Assembly (NCBI RefSeq): GCF_014137945.1
Contig: NZ_JACGWX010000005.1
Coordinates: 62,001-126,000 of the forward strand
Direction: 5' to 3'
Length of the DNA: 64,000 nt
Origin: Microcella alkalica
Lineage (GTDB): Bacteria > Actinomycetota > Actinomycetes > Actinomycetales > Microbacteriaceae
Shown: positions 54,106 to 63,244 of the stretch, in pieces
Layout: each line of letters begins with the position of its first letter
How positions within the stretch are numbered: position 1 is the stretch's first letter
Notes under the pieces: generated by a model
The model's input: only the letters and a program-made list of their open reading frames with translations
The model's database searches: none
Told to the model about the DNA's origin: nothing
Program-made: the position numbers and the translations under genes

Positions 54106-54903
54106 ATGCGAGACCGACGAGAGATCGAGTGCTGGCTCACCGACATGGACGGAGTGCTCGTTCACGAGAACACCGCTCTTCCGGGGGCCGCGGCGCTCAT
54201 CCAGCAGTGGCGCGACGCCGGGACGCCGTTCCTCGTCCTGACCAACAACTCGATCTTCACGCCCCGCGACCTGGCCGCGCGCCTGCGCGCGAGCGGCATC
54301 GACGTGCCGGAGGACGCGATCTGGACATCGGCGCTCGCGACCGCCGACTTCTGCGCGAGCCAGATGCCCGGAGGCAGCGCCTTCGTCATCGGCGAGGCGG
54401 GCCTCACGACCGCCCTCCACGAGGCGGGCTTCATCATGACCGAGACGAGCCCCGACTACGTCGTCGTCGGCGAGACCCGCAACTACTCGTTCGAGGCGAT
54501 CACGAAGGCTATCCGCCTGATCAACGCCGGCGCGCGCTTCATCGCGACGAACCCCGACGCGACCGGCCCGAGCGCCGACGGCCCCCTGCCGGCGACGGGC
54601 GCGATCTCGGCGCTCATCACGAAGGCGACCGGCCGGAACCCGTACGTGGTCGGCAAGCCGAACCCGATGATGTTCCGCTCGGCGATGAACCGCATCGGCG
54701 CCCACAGCGAGAACACCGGCATGATCGGCGACCGCATGGACACCGACATCATCGCCGGCATCGAGGCGGGACTGCACACCGTTCTCGTCATGACCGGAAT
54801 CGCCGATGAGCGCGAGATCGCCCGCTACCCGTTCCGCCCGAGCGAGATCCTCGCGGGCGTTCACGAGCTCGTGAGCCCCGAGCCGGTCGAGGCCGAGCTC
54901 TAG
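54106..54903 (+). CDS. HAD-IIA family phosphatase (NagD-like)
   Basis: A 265-aa HAD hydrolase. Motif I WLTDMDGVLVHE (nucleophile Asp and acid Asp), motif II VLTNNS, a C2-type cap (~80-180), Lys motif GKPNPMMF, and motif IV MIGDRMDTDIIAGIEAGL. Dephosphorylates sugar or nucleotide phosphates; substrate undetermined. TAGGCT (54093-54098) is 7 nt upstream of ATG 54106. The stop shares CTAG with the convergent gene. Confidence 0.93.
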   Translation: MRDRREIECWLTDMDGVLVHENTALPGAAALIQQWRDAGTPFLVLTNNSIFTPRDLAARLRASGIDVPEDAIWTSALATADFCASQMPGGSAFVIGEAGLTTALHEAGFIMTETSPDYVVVGETRNYSFEAITKAIRLINAGARFIATNPDATGPSADGPLPATGAISALITKATGRNPYVVGKPNPMMFRSAMNRIGAHSENTGMIGDRMDTDIIAGIEAGLHTVLVMTGIADEREIARYPFRPSEILAGVHELVSPEPVEAEL

Positions 54904-55736
54904 CCCGTCGGGGCGACGGAGCCCGTGAGGGGCTCGCCGGATGAGCGCGTGACGAAGCAGAAGTAGTCGCGCTCGCCAGCCTCCCACGCCTCGGCCGAGA
55001 CGGGGTAGGCCGCCTGGACCTGCAGGTCGGCGTACGCACCGGCGGTCGCGAGGTCGAGACCGGTCGGCGCCCCGCAGATCACCGGGACCTGCGATGCGAT
55101 GGCCTCCTCGCCCGGGTACTCGGCCGCCGGATCGGTCGACAGCGGCCCCCGGAAGGTCAGCTGGGCGGGGTGCGGCTCGGCGCAGTCGACGACCGTGAAC
55201 TCGAGCTGCCACGGGTCGAGGTACTCGCTGAAGCACTCGCCGCCGAAGAGCGCCGTCCACTCGTGCACGCCGGGCGACGCGGGCGCCGTCGGTCGCGCGA
55301 TCGGGGTGGGCGTCGGGGTGGGGGCGGGCGACGGCGTGACGAGCGTCGGCTCGGGGGTGGGCTCGGCGGAAGGCTCGGCCGTCCACTCCGAGATGCGCGT
55401 GCCGAGCACGAACAGCCCGATGAGCACGAGCACGGCCGCGAGCGCCCCGGCGACGATGACGAGGATGCCCGGCCGGCGCGGCGCCTCGGCGCGCGCCCGC
55501 GAGCGGCGGCTCTCGATCGCGGCCTCGCCCTCCACGGGGGCCGCGGCCGCGCCTCCCGCGCTCCCCGCACCGAACGGTCCGGAGATGAGCTCGGTGATCG
55601 AGCCGGAGGCGTGGGGTGTGGGCTGATCGGCGACCGAGAGAGCCTCGGTGGGCGCATCCACCGCGTCGACCGGCTGCGTCGGCACGTCGACGGCGTTGAG
55701 AGCCTGCATCTCGAGGTCGTCGTCGCGCTCGCTCAT
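54900..55736 (-). CDS. Septum-formation-like single-pass membrane protein
   Basis: A 278-aa protein: a disordered cytoplasmic N-terminus (~1-88) with Asp/Ala-rich repeats, one membrane helix (ILVIVAGALAAVLVLIGLFVLG), a Pro/Thr linker (PEPTLVTPSPAPTPTPTP), and an extracellular domain (~160-270) with paired Cys (GGECFSEY, VVDCAEPH, VICGAP, YFCFV). The HxxQ-like CAEPHPAQ motif and Cys pattern match the actinobacterial septum-formation family. Function probably at the envelope; not verified. Confidence 0.75.
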   Translation of the reverse strand: MSERDDDLEMQALNAVDVPTQPVDAVDAPTEALSVADQPTPHASGSITELISGPFGAGSAGGAAAAPVEGEAAIESRRSRARAEAPRRPGILVIVAGALAAVLVLIGLFVLGTRISEWTAEPSAEPTPEPTLVTPSPAPTPTPTPIARPTAPASPGVHEWTALFGGECFSEYLDPWQLEFTVVDCAEPHPAQLTFRGPLSTDPAAEYPGEEAIASQVPVICGAPTGLDLATAGAYADLQVQAAYPVSAEAWEAGERDYFCFVTRSSGEPLTGSVAPTG

Positions 55737-55748
55737 GCGAGAGGAGGC

Positions 55749-56297
55749 CTACGCGAGCCCGAGGTCGGTGAGCCCGATCGCGGCGCGGTACTCGTAGCCG
55801 GCATCCTCGATGATCTGCTGCGCGCCGGTTGCGCGGTCGACGACGACCGCGACGGCGACGACGATCGCGCCGACCTTCTCGAGAGCGAGAGCGGCGGCGA
55901 GCGGTGAGCCGCCGGTGGTCGAGGTGTCCTCGAGCACGATGACGCGCTTGCCCTCGAGGTCGGGGCCCTCGACCTGCTTGCCGCGGCCGTGGTCCTTCGG
56001 CTCCTTGCGCACGACGAACGCGTCGTAGCTGTGGCCGAGAGCGGCTCCCTGGTGGAGCACGGCCGCCGCGATCGGGTCGGCGCCCATCGTGAGTCCGCCG
56101 ACGGCGGCGATGTCGGGGATGTCGGCGATGAGGTCGACCATGACTCGGCCGATGAGCGGGGCGACCCGGTGGTCGAGGCTCACCTTGCGCAGGTCGATGT
56201 AGTAGCTGGCCTTCTTGCCGCTCGTCAACGTGAAGTCGCCGTGGAAGACGGCCTCGTCGCGGATGAACTGGATGAGCTGCTCGCGCGCGTCGGTCAC
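55749..56297 (-). CDS. pyrE: Orotate phosphoribosyltransferase
   Basis: Converts orotate and PRPP to OMP in pyrimidine synthesis. 182 aa from GTG 56297. FHGDFTLTSGKKASYYIDLR at the N-terminus, AAVGGLTMGADPIA, the catalytic loop RKEPKDHGRGKQVEG, and the PRPP-binding motif VIVLEDTSTTGGSPL are complete. Single-gene unit here, divergent from exonuclease III and 12 bp before the septum-formation-like gene. Confidence 0.95.
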   Translation of the reverse strand: MTDAREQLIQFIRDEAVFHGDFTLTSGKKASYYIDLRKVSLDHRVAPLIGRVMVDLIADIPDIAAVGGLTMGADPIAAAVLHQGAALGHSYDAFVVRKEPKDHGRGKQVEGPDLEGKRVIVLEDTSTTGGSPLAAALALEKVGAIVVAVAVVVDRATGAQQIIEDAGYEYRAAIGLTDLGLA

Positions 56298-56381
56298 GCC
56301 CGTCAGCCTACCCAGCACGACTGCTCGGCCCGTGCGGAGCATCCGCCTCGCCCCGTCGGCGACGCCGCCTACGCTTGCTGC

Positions 56382-57218
56382 ATGCGCATCGCCACCTGGA
56401 ACGTGAACTCGATCCGCACCCGCCATGGCCGCGTCGTCGACTGGCTCGTGAACGCCGACGTCGACGTGCTGGCGATGCAGGAGATCAAGTGCAAGGACGA
56501 GCAGTTCCCGCGCGAGGGCCTCGAGGCCGCCGGCTACGAGGTCGTCACGTGGGGCCTGAACCAGTGGAACGGCGTCGCGATCGCGAGCCGACTGCCGATC
56601 ACCGACGTGGAGGTCGGCTTCCGTGGCCAGCCCGGCTTCGCGAAGGGGCATGAGGGTCCGGATGCCCCGCTCGAGGCGCGCGCGCTCGGCGCGACGATCG
56701 ACGGGGTCCGCGTCTGGAGCCTCTACGTGCCCAACGGCCGCGCCCTCGGCGACCCGCACTACGACTACAAGCTGCGCTGGCTGTCGGCGCTCGCCGACGA
56801 TGCGCGAGCATGGATGGCGGCGAACCCCGGCGCCCCGATGGCTCTAACCGGCGACTTCAACGTCGCGCCGACGGACGCCGACATGGGCGACCCGAGCTTC
56901 GTGCCCGGCGTCTCGACTCACATCTCGCCCCCGGAGCGCGCCGCCTTCGCGCACCTCGAGTCGATCGGCCTCACAGACGTCGTGCGCCCGATCCAGCCCG
57001 ACGGGTACACCTTCTGGGACTACAAGCAGCTGCGGTTCCCGCGCGATGAGGGCATGCGCATCGACTTCATCCTCGGCACGCCCGGCTTCGCCGACAGGGT
57101 GGTGGATGCTCGGATCGAGCGCGAGCAGCGCAAGGGCGACGCCCCGAGCGACCACGTCCCCGTGCTCGTCGAGCTCGCGAGCGACGAGGACGACGATGAC
57201 CGCCCGATGATCTTCTAG
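56382..57218 (+). CDS. xthA: Exodeoxyribonuclease III
   Basis: AP endonuclease and 3' exonuclease of base-excision repair (278 aa). MRIATWNVNSIRTRHGRVVDWL, LAMQEIKC (metal Glu), SLYVPNGR, ALTGDFNVAPTDAD (Asp/Asn), MRIDFILGT and SDHVPVLVEL (catalytic Asp-His) cover the whole active site. TACGCT (56370-56375) lies 6 nt before the ATG, so the transcript is likely leaderless. The stop shares CTAG with the convergent transglutaminase gene. Confidence 0.96.
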   Translation: MRIATWNVNSIRTRHGRVVDWLVNADVDVLAMQEIKCKDEQFPREGLEAAGYEVVTWGLNQWNGVAIASRLPITDVEVGFRGQPGFAKGHEGPDAPLEARALGATIDGVRVWSLYVPNGRALGDPHYDYKLRWLSALADDARAWMAANPGAPMALTGDFNVAPTDADMGDPSFVPGVSTHISPPERAAFAHLESIGLTDVVRPIQPDGYTFWDYKQLRFPRDEGMRIDFILGTPGFADRVVDARIEREQRKGDAPSDHVPVLVELASDEDDDDRPMIF

Positions 57219-58009
57219 CCGAGCGACACGAGGCGGTCGAGGTCGTCAGAGGGGAGCTCATCGACGACGGCGGTGACGCTGAGCTCGTCGAGCGAGACGA
57301 GCGCTCCGCTCACCGTGAGGAAGGCGGTGTCGGCCGCGTCCCGCCCGGTGGCGATGCGCAGCAGCGAGTCGCGAGGGGCGAGGGTCGTCGCGTCGACGAC
57401 GCACCACCGCCCGTCCATCGCCGCCTCGGCGACGGCGTGGAAGTCCATCGGGAAGAGCCCGGGGGCGTAGACCGAGACCAGGCGGGCGGGGACGTCGAGC
57501 GCGCGCAGGAGCGCGACGACGAGGTGGGTGTAGTCGCGGCACACGCCCTGCCTAGACAGGAGCGTGCGCACCGCGCCGTCGGTGGGGAGGCTGGAGCCGG
57601 GCACGTAGTCGAGCCGGTCGCCGACCCACGAGCTCACGCCGAAGAGCAGCTCGGCTCCGGAGAGCCCCCGGAACTCGCGCAGCGCCGTCGGGGCGAGCGA
57701 GTCCGACTCGCAGTACCGGCTCGGGCGCAGGTAGAGAACCTCGTCGATCGGCGAGACGGAGAGCGGGTCGGCTCGGCCGTCGACGCTCGCGCGGTACGAC
57801 ACCCGCACCTCCCCCGCGGCGACGTCGACCAGATGCAGGCGAGTGCCGTGCGCGTCGACGATCTCGGTCACGGGGAGGGGTCGGCCTTGCTGGACCACGT
57901 CGAGCTGCTCGTCGACCGCGAGCGTCGGTGCATGCGCGGCGACCGAGAGCACGAGCCGGGCATCCCCCGTCGCGGTGAGCGCCATGGCGGCTGTGGAGTG
58001 TCTGCGCAT
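57215..58009 (-). CDS. Transglutaminase-like cysteine peptidase family protein
   Basis: A 264-aa protein. An N-terminal beta region (~1-110) precedes the transglutaminase core: Cys in LSRQGVCRDYTHLVVALLRALDVPAR, His in FPMDFHAVAEAAMDGRW, and Asp in CVVDATTLAPRDSLLRI. Complete Cys-His-Asp triad. No signal peptide. Acts as an amidase/protease or cross-linker in the family; role here unknown. Confidence 0.9.
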   Translation of the reverse strand: MRRHSTAAMALTATGDARLVLSVAAHAPTLAVDEQLDVVQQGRPLPVTEIVDAHGTRLHLVDVAAGEVRVSYRASVDGRADPLSVSPIDEVLYLRPSRYCESDSLAPTALREFRGLSGAELLFGVSSWVGDRLDYVPGSSLPTDGAVRTLLSRQGVCRDYTHLVVALLRALDVPARLVSVYAPGLFPMDFHAVAEAAMDGRWCVVDATTLAPRDSLLRIATGRDAADTAFLTVSGALVSLDELSVTAVVDELPSDDLDRLVSLG

Positions 58010-58072
58010 GGGGGCATCCTGCCAGGGTCGCTCGGTAGGGAAGCGGAGCGTGCCGCGTTAGGCTCGTTGCCC

Positions 58073-58717
58073 ATGGGTATCGATGACTGGGCCGTTGCCA
58101 TCATGGAGGCCCTCGGGCTGTTCGGGGCCGGACTGCTGGTCGCCGTCGAGAGCATCTTCCCGCCGATCCCGAGCGAGATCATCCTCCCCCTCGCCGGCTT
58201 CACCGCGAGCCAGGGTTCCTTCAGCCTCGCCGGTGCGATCATCGCCACGACGATCGGCTCGGTCGTCGGCGCGATCGTGCTGTACTACCTCGGCCAGTTC
58301 GTCGGGGTGGTCCGGCTGCGTCGGTGGGCCGACAAGATGCCGCTGATGAGCTCGGACGATGTCGACAAGTCGATGGCGTGGTTCGGCAAGTACGACAAGA
58401 TCGCCGTCTTCACCGGTCGCTTCGTGCCCATCGTCCGCAGCCTCGTGTCGATCCCCGCCGGCGTCGAGCGCATGAATCTCGGTATCTTCCTGCTGCTGAC
58501 CACCATCGGATCAGGCCTCTGGAACACCCTGTTCATCGTCCTCGGATTCGCGCTCGGCGAGAACTGGGATCTCGTCGAGAGCTGGATGGGCCAGTACTCG
58601 CGCGTCGTCCTGGTGATCGCGATCGTCGTCTTCCTCGTCATCGTGGGGCTGCGCATCCGCCGCGTGAGACGCGACCGCCGCGCGCAGCAGGGCGACCTCC
58701 TTCCCGACGGCGACTAG
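58073..58717 (+). CDS. DedA-family membrane protein
   Basis: A 214-aa polytopic protein: FGAGLLVAVESIFPPIPSEIILPLAGF at the start is the DedA re-entrant signature, followed by GSVVGAIVLYYLGQFVG and FTGRFVPIVRSLVSIPAGVERM with the conserved Arg and Pro. Members act as lipid (undecaprenyl phosphate) flippases or in membrane homeostasis. TAGGCT (58059-58064) lies 8 nt upstream of ATG 58073. Confidence 0.92.
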   Translation: MGIDDWAVAIMEALGLFGAGLLVAVESIFPPIPSEIILPLAGFTASQGSFSLAGAIIATTIGSVVGAIVLYYLGQFVGVVRLRRWADKMPLMSSDDVDKSMAWFGKYDKIAVFTGRFVPIVRSLVSIPAGVERMNLGIFLLLTTIGSGLWNTLFIVLGFALGENWDLVESWMGQYSRVVLVIAIVVFLVIVGLRIRRVRRDRRAQQGDLLPDGD

Positions 58718-58776
58718 TCGGCGTGCGGAAAGGCGCGCACAATAGATTCCTGCGCTGAATACTTCTACCGCGCAGC

Positions 58777-58788
58777 TTACGTGCGTAA
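58777..58788. promoter_or_regulatory. Palindrome upstream of the DUF6421 gene
   Basis: TTACGTGCGTAA has 5-bp inverted arms around TG, in an unusually AT-rich 145-bp gap between DedA and DUF6421. A TACCCT -10-like box follows at 58818-58823. It could be an operator for the DUF6421-SDR operon. Confidence 0.4.
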
Positions 58789-58862
58789 AGCGCAACCATA
58801 AGCGGCGGTTTCCCGCGTACCCTCGAATCACTGCGCCCGCGCGATCTCGAAGGAGGGGAACC

Positions 58863-60353
58863 ATGACCGACACCGCACGCACCGCCGCGCCCGTCATCGG
58901 AGAGCCCGAGGTCGTCGAGGACGCCCGCACCGCTGCGACCGGGTCGGCCCCGACCGCCGCCGGGATCGTCGCTGACCCCGCATGGGCGGCCCTGAAGACC
59001 GATGTCGAGGCGATCCGCCCCCACCAGATCAAGGACGGCTCGATCCCCGACGGGACCGTGCACACCGAGGCGGCCTTCCACGTCGGCCGCATCGTCGACG
59101 CGCTGCGGCACTTCGCCCCGCGCATCCCCCATGACACCGAGTACCTGCTCACCGCCGCTCGTGATTTCGAGGCCTGGCGCGACGGCGGATTCGGCGTGCC
59201 CGACTTCTACGACGCGCTCGACGCGTTCCGCCCGGCGGCCGAGCGCCGTGATGGCGTCGCCCACCTCGTCGTGTTCCCGATGTACACGCAGAACGGCTCG
59301 ACCGACCGCCTCGTCGAGGCCGTCGTGTTCGAGGTGATCTGGCCCGACTTCATCGCCGAGCTCGAGGCGACCGAGTACGGCAACGCCCTGTACCTCGGGC
59401 TGCGGTTCGCCGACTTCACCCCGGGGTACGACACCAACTCGGCGGTGCTCTTCCCCGAGTCGGTCGCCGTCACGCCGCGCGTGCCCGCCGGCGCTCCCGA
59501 GGGCACGCCCGCACAGCTGCCCGTCTTCACGTGGGGTGCGATCTTCGCCGATCGCGAGGCCGCGCGCTTCCGTCGTGTCGTGCGCGCCGCCGCCGAGATC
59601 ACCAAGCTCGACCTGCCCGCGGGCGCCCGCGCGATGCTCGACGACCAGCAGCTCACCGAGCGCACGTTCGTGATGTGGGACATGATCCACGACCGCGCCC
59701 ACATGCGCGGCGACCTGCCTTTCGACCCGTTCATGATCAAGCAGCGCATGCCGTTCTTCCTCTACGCGCTCGAGGAGCTGCGCTGCGACCTCACCGCCTT
59801 CCGCGAGGCCGTGCGCCTTCAGCGCGATGAGGCGACGGATGCCGTCACGCGCGAGCACGCCCAGCTGGTCCAGTACGCGGTCATCTTCGATCGCATCTTC
59901 CGCTTCTCGATCACCGGCACCCGCGTGCGGAACTACGACGGAGTCGGCGGCCAGCTGCTCTTCGCATGGATGCACCAGAAGGGCGTCCTGCACTGGACGG
60001 ACACGCAGCTCGCGATCGACTGGGACGCCGTGCCCGATGTCGTCGTCGCGCTGTCGGACGCGATCAACGAGCTCTACTGGTCCTCGATCGATCGCCCGAA
60101 GGGCGCGCACTGGCTCGCCGCCTACGAGCTCGTCTCCTCCACGCTGACCCCGCACCCCGCGTCGCAGTGGGCGGCCGGCCTGCCGCGCGAGGTGCTAGAG
60201 GGTCACCTCAAGGGCTGGACGGACCTCGTGATGGACGACGAGTTCCCGCTGTCGATGTTCTTCGAGGCGCTCCAGAAGAAGATGGCGGTCGTGATCGAAT
60301 CGACCGCCGGCATCACGGGGTCTACGGACACCGCCGCGACCGACGCCGAGTGA
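58863..60353 (+). CDS. DUF6421 family protein
   Basis: A 496-aa cytoplasmic protein with a disordered Ala/Thr-rich N-terminus (~1-35). Conserved-looking segments include IRPHQIKDGSIPDG, LVVFPMYTQNGSTDRLVEAVVFEVIWPDF, WGAIFADREAARFRRVVRAAAE, MWDMIHDRAHMRGDLPFDPFMIKQRMPFF, and a C-terminal DEFPLSMFFEALQKKM. Characteristic of DUF6421, whose function is unknown. His/Asp clusters (MIHDRAHMRGDLPFD) could bind metal. GGAGGGG is 5 nt upstream of ATG. Followed closely by an SDR gene, a pairing often seen in actinobacteria. Confidence 0.88.
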   Translation: MTDTARTAAPVIGEPEVVEDARTAATGSAPTAAGIVADPAWAALKTDVEAIRPHQIKDGSIPDGTVHTEAAFHVGRIVDALRHFAPRIPHDTEYLLTAARDFEAWRDGGFGVPDFYDALDAFRPAAERRDGVAHLVVFPMYTQNGSTDRLVEAVVFEVIWPDFIAELEATEYGNALYLGLRFADFTPGYDTNSAVLFPESVAVTPRVPAGAPEGTPAQLPVFTWGAIFADREAARFRRVVRAAAEITKLDLPAGARAMLDDQQLTERTFVMWDMIHDRAHMRGDLPFDPFMIKQRMPFFLYALEELRCDLTAFREAVRLQRDEATDAVTREHAQLVQYAVIFDRIFRFSITGTRVRNYDGVGGQLLFAWMHQKGVLHWTDTQLAIDWDAVPDVVVALSDAINELYWSSIDRPKGAHWLAAYELVSSTLTPHPASQWAAGLPREVLEGHLKGWTDLVMDDEFPLSMFFEALQKKMAVVIESTAGITGSTDTAATDAE

Positions 60354-60376
60354 CCGGCGCGACTAGCCTCGACGGC

Positions 60377-61048
60377 ATGACCGAGCCCGCCGCCGCCCCC
60401 TCCTCCGCCCACGACCGCACCGTCGTCGTCGCAGGGGCGGGCGGCGCGGCAGGCCGCGAGGTCTGCGCGGCGCTGACCGCCGCCGGCGCCTACGTCGTCG
60501 CCGTGAGCTCGCGTCCCGACACGATCGAGGAGATCGCGGCGGCCGAGACGCACGCGCTCGACCTCGCCGATGCGGATGCCGTGACCGAGTGGGCGGCGGC
60601 GCTCCGCGCTCGACGCCCCTCCATCGACGGCCTCATCCACCTCGTCGGAGGGTGGCGACCCGGATCCTCGGACGAGGACTGGGAGTGGCTGGAGAAGCGC
60701 GTGCTCAGCACCCTGCGGGTGAGCTCGCGCGAGCTGCGCGATGACCTCAACGCGTCGAGCGCGGGGCGCCTCGCCATCGTGAGCAGCGCATCCGTCGCCG
60801 CACCCCGCTGGGGCATCGTCAACTACGTCACCCTGAAGACGGCGGCCGAGACGTGGGTGCAGGCGCTCGCGAACGGCTGGCGGGTGAAGGGCACCCCGAC
60901 CGCCGCCGTGACGTTCGTCGTCGGGTCGCTCGAGGGCGAGGGCGTCATCGACGCGCTCGCGCAGTCGGTCGCCGCGCTCTGGGACCTCCCGCACGAGAAG
61001 CTGAACGGCGTCGTGGCGACGCTCGGCGACGACTCGCCCGTCGAGTAG
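60377..61048 (+). CDS. Short-chain dehydrogenase/reductase
   Basis: A 223-aa SDR with a Rossmann fold. VVVAGAGGAAGREVCAAL is the cofactor loop (GxxGxxG type), DGLIHLVGGW replaces the NNAG motif, VSSASV holds the catalytic Ser, and YVTLKTAAETWV gives the YxxxK pair. Substrate unknown; probably works with the DUF6421 protein. TAGCCT (60364-60369) lies 7 nt upstream of ATG 60377, suggesting its own leaderless promoter. Confidence 0.88.
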   Translation: MTEPAAAPSSAHDRTVVVAGAGGAAGREVCAALTAAGAYVVAVSSRPDTIEEIAAAETHALDLADADAVTEWAAALRARRPSIDGLIHLVGGWRPGSSDEDWEWLEKRVLSTLRVSSRELRDDLNASSAGRLAIVSSASVAAPRWGIVNYVTLKTAAETWVQALANGWRVKGTPTAAVTFVVGSLEGEGVIDALAQSVAALWDLPHEKLNGVVATLGDDSPVE

Positions 61049-61108
61049 CGGCACGGATCCGTCGAGCGACGGATGCCCTGCCGAGGGCGCGGCGGCTACG
61101 GTGCTGAG

Positions 61109-62425
61109 GTGACCGCCTTCCCGACCGACGCCGATGGGCACTGGATGCGGCCAGGACCCGGCCCCGACGGCAGGCGCGCCGACGGGCTGCTCGCCCTCGC
61201 GATCGCCATCGGCGCGACGTTCGCGATCGTGCTGTACGCCTCTGCCGGCTTCTTCGACGAGCCGCCCGTGCCGTGGCACGCGGCCTTCATGGTGCTCGGG
61301 GTGTCGGGCCCGCTCGTCTGGCGGCGCACGCATCCGATCACCGTCACCGTCGTCATCTCGATCGTGTACTTCCTCGGCATCCTCAATCAGGTGCCCGAGG
61401 TGCTCTTCAGCAACATCGCGCTGTTCTCGGCGATGTACTCGATCGGCGCGTGGGGACGCGGCAGACGCGCGGCGCGCATCAGCCGCATCGTGATCGTCAT
61501 CGCCATGTTCATCTGGCTGTTCTGGAGCGTCACGCAGGCCGCATTCGACACGAGCCTCGTGCCCGAGGACTCCGGAGTCGGCCCCATCGCCCCTGGCGTC
61601 GCCGTCGGGCTCATCACGCTCATCACCAACGTGCTCTACTTCGCAGGGGCGTGGGCGTTCGGCGACCGGGCGTGGATCGCCGCACGCGAGCGGGCGGTGC
61701 TCGAGGCGCGGACCGAGGAGCTCGCCCGCGAGCGCGAGCTGACCGCCTCGCAGGCAGTCGCGCTGGACCGCGTCCGCATCGCGCGCGAGCTGCATGACGT
61801 CGTCGCTCACCACGTCTCGGTCATGGGGATCCAGGCGGGAGCCGCGAGACGGGCCCTCGGGGTCGGCGGCTCCGAGGCGGAAGAGCTCGCGACGGCCGCG
61901 CTCGGCGCGATAGAGCAGTCGGCGCGCGACGCGGTCGACGAGCTGCACCGGCTCGTGTCGACGCTCCGCGGTGCGGACGGCCTCGCCGGCGACCCCGGCG
62001 ACGGCCCGAGCACCCGCGGCGTCGCGCACCTCGCATCCCTCGCGGAGGATGTCAGGGCCGCGGGCCGCACCGCGCGATTCCAGGTCGTCGGCGAGCCCCA
62101 GCATCTCTCGCCGCTCGTCGACACGACCATGTACCGAGTGGCTCAGGAGGCCGTGACGAACAGCCTCAAGCACGCGGGTGCGAGCGCGACGATCGAGCTG
62201 CGCGTGCGGTACTCCGACGACGCCGTCGAGCTCGAGGTGGCCGACACCGGCCTCGGCGAGCGCCGCGGGACGGGCGCCCCCGGCACCCCGGGCGGCCTCG
62301 GCCAGGTCGGCATGCGCGAGCGCGTCGCTGCCGTCGGCGGCACACTCGACGCCGGGGCGCGGAGCCGCGGCGGCTATCTCGTGCGCGCCCGCGTGCCCCT
62401 CCTCGTCGCCGAGGCGGCGCCGTGA
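61109..62425 (+). CDS. NarL-type sensor histidine kinase
   Basis: A 438-aa membrane kinase with about five helices (61200-61680), then a HisKA_3 dimerisation domain (DRVRIARELHDVVAHHVSVMGIQAG, phospho-His in ELHD) and an HATPase (MYRVAQEAVTNSLKHAG, LEVADTGLG, GQVGMRERVAAVGG). GTG 61109 starts 7 nt after the last base of TACGGT (61097-61102), again a leaderless layout. Overlaps the response-regulator start. Confidence 0.93.
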   Translation: MTAFPTDADGHWMRPGPGPDGRRADGLLALAIAIGATFAIVLYASAGFFDEPPVPWHAAFMVLGVSGPLVWRRTHPITVTVVISIVYFLGILNQVPEVLFSNIALFSAMYSIGAWGRGRRAARISRIVIVIAMFIWLFWSVTQAAFDTSLVPEDSGVGPIAPGVAVGLITLITNVLYFAGAWAFGDRAWIAARERAVLEARTEELARERELTASQAVALDRVRIARELHDVVAHHVSVMGIQAGAARRALGVGGSEAEELATAALGAIEQSARDAVDELHRLVSTLRGADGLAGDPGDGPSTRGVAHLASLAEDVRAAGRTARFQVVGEPQHLSPLVDTTMYRVAQEAVTNSLKHAGASATIELRVRYSDDAVELEVADTGLGERRGTGAPGTPGGLGQVGMRERVAAVGGTLDAGARSRGGYLVRARVPLLVAEAAP

Positions 62426-63132
62426 GCCCGGCACCGGCGATCCGGGTCCTGCTCGTCGACGATCAGGATCTCGTGCGCGCGGGCTTCCGCGTCATCCTGC
62501 AGTCCGAGCCCGGCATCGAGGTGGTCGGGGAGGCGCGCGACGGCGGCGAGGCGGTCAGGCTCGCGCGCGAGCTGCGGCCCGATGTCATCTGCATGGACGT
62601 CCAGATGCCGGGGGTCGACGGCCTCGAGGCGACCCGGCGCATCCGCGCCCTCGAGACGGATGCCGAGGCCGGGTCGGCAGCGCACCCCGGCGTGCTGGTG
62701 CTCACGACCTTCGATCGCGACGACTACCTGTTCGCGGCTCTCGAGGCCGGCGCCAGCGGGTTCCTCCTCAAGACCGCGAGCCCCGAGAAGCTCGTGGAGG
62801 CCGTGCAGGTGATCGCCGCGGGCGACGCCCTGCTGGCCGCCGACGTGACGCGCCGCGTCATCGAGCGGGCGGCGCGCGCCGACGGCGACGGCGCCGCGGG
62901 GCGAGTCGCCGACTCGCGCCTCGCCGAGCTGACCGAGCGCGAGACGGAGGTGCTCGGGCTGCTCGCCCGCGGCCTGAGCAACGCTGAGATCGCCGCCGCC
63001 CTGTGGCTCGGCGAGGCGACCGTGAAGACGCACGTGTCGAAGATCCTGCTCAAGCTCGAGCTGCGCGACCGCGTCCGCGCGGTCGTCTTCGCCTATGAGA
63101 ACGGCGTCGCCGTTCCCGGCATGACCGCCTGA
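62422..63132 (+). CDS. NarL/LuxR-type response regulator
   Basis: A 236-aa regulator coupled to the kinase (GTGA overlap). Receiver with VLLVDDQDLVRAGFR, Asp in DVICMDVQMPGVDG, and Lys in FLLKTASPEKL. C-terminal LuxR HTH: LTERETEVLGLLARGLSNAEIAAALWLGEATVKTHVSKIL. The adjacent ABC-transporter gene is a likely target, as in LiaR/DesR-like modules (inference). Confidence 0.95.
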   Translation: MSPAPAIRVLLVDDQDLVRAGFRVILQSEPGIEVVGEARDGGEAVRLARELRPDVICMDVQMPGVDGLEATRRIRALETDAEAGSAAHPGVLVLTTFDRDDYLFAALEAGASGFLLKTASPEKLVEAVQVIAAGDALLAADVTRRVIERAARADGDGAAGRVADSRLAELTERETEVLGLLARGLSNAEIAAALWLGEATVKTHVSKILLKLELRDRVRAVVFAYENGVAVPGMTA

Positions 63133-63244
63133 CTCGCCGACGCTCCCCCGCGGGGATGACCCGCGTCGCTCGCGAACCACCCGTGCGGCGGATGCCGCGG
63201 ATCGCTCGACTTCGTAGCGTGGGGGGCGAACGGAAGGGGCATCC

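Noticed and set aside
53677-55386. 569-codon minus-strand frame across the DNA methyltransferase and HAD phosphatase genes
   Set aside because: Shadow frame; both opposing genes have intact motifs and good starts.
60203-62434. 743-codon minus-strand frame opposite the SDR and sensor-kinase genes
   Set aside because: Arg/His/Asp-rich composition without domains; the plus strand encodes recognisable enzymes with overlapping, coupled starts.
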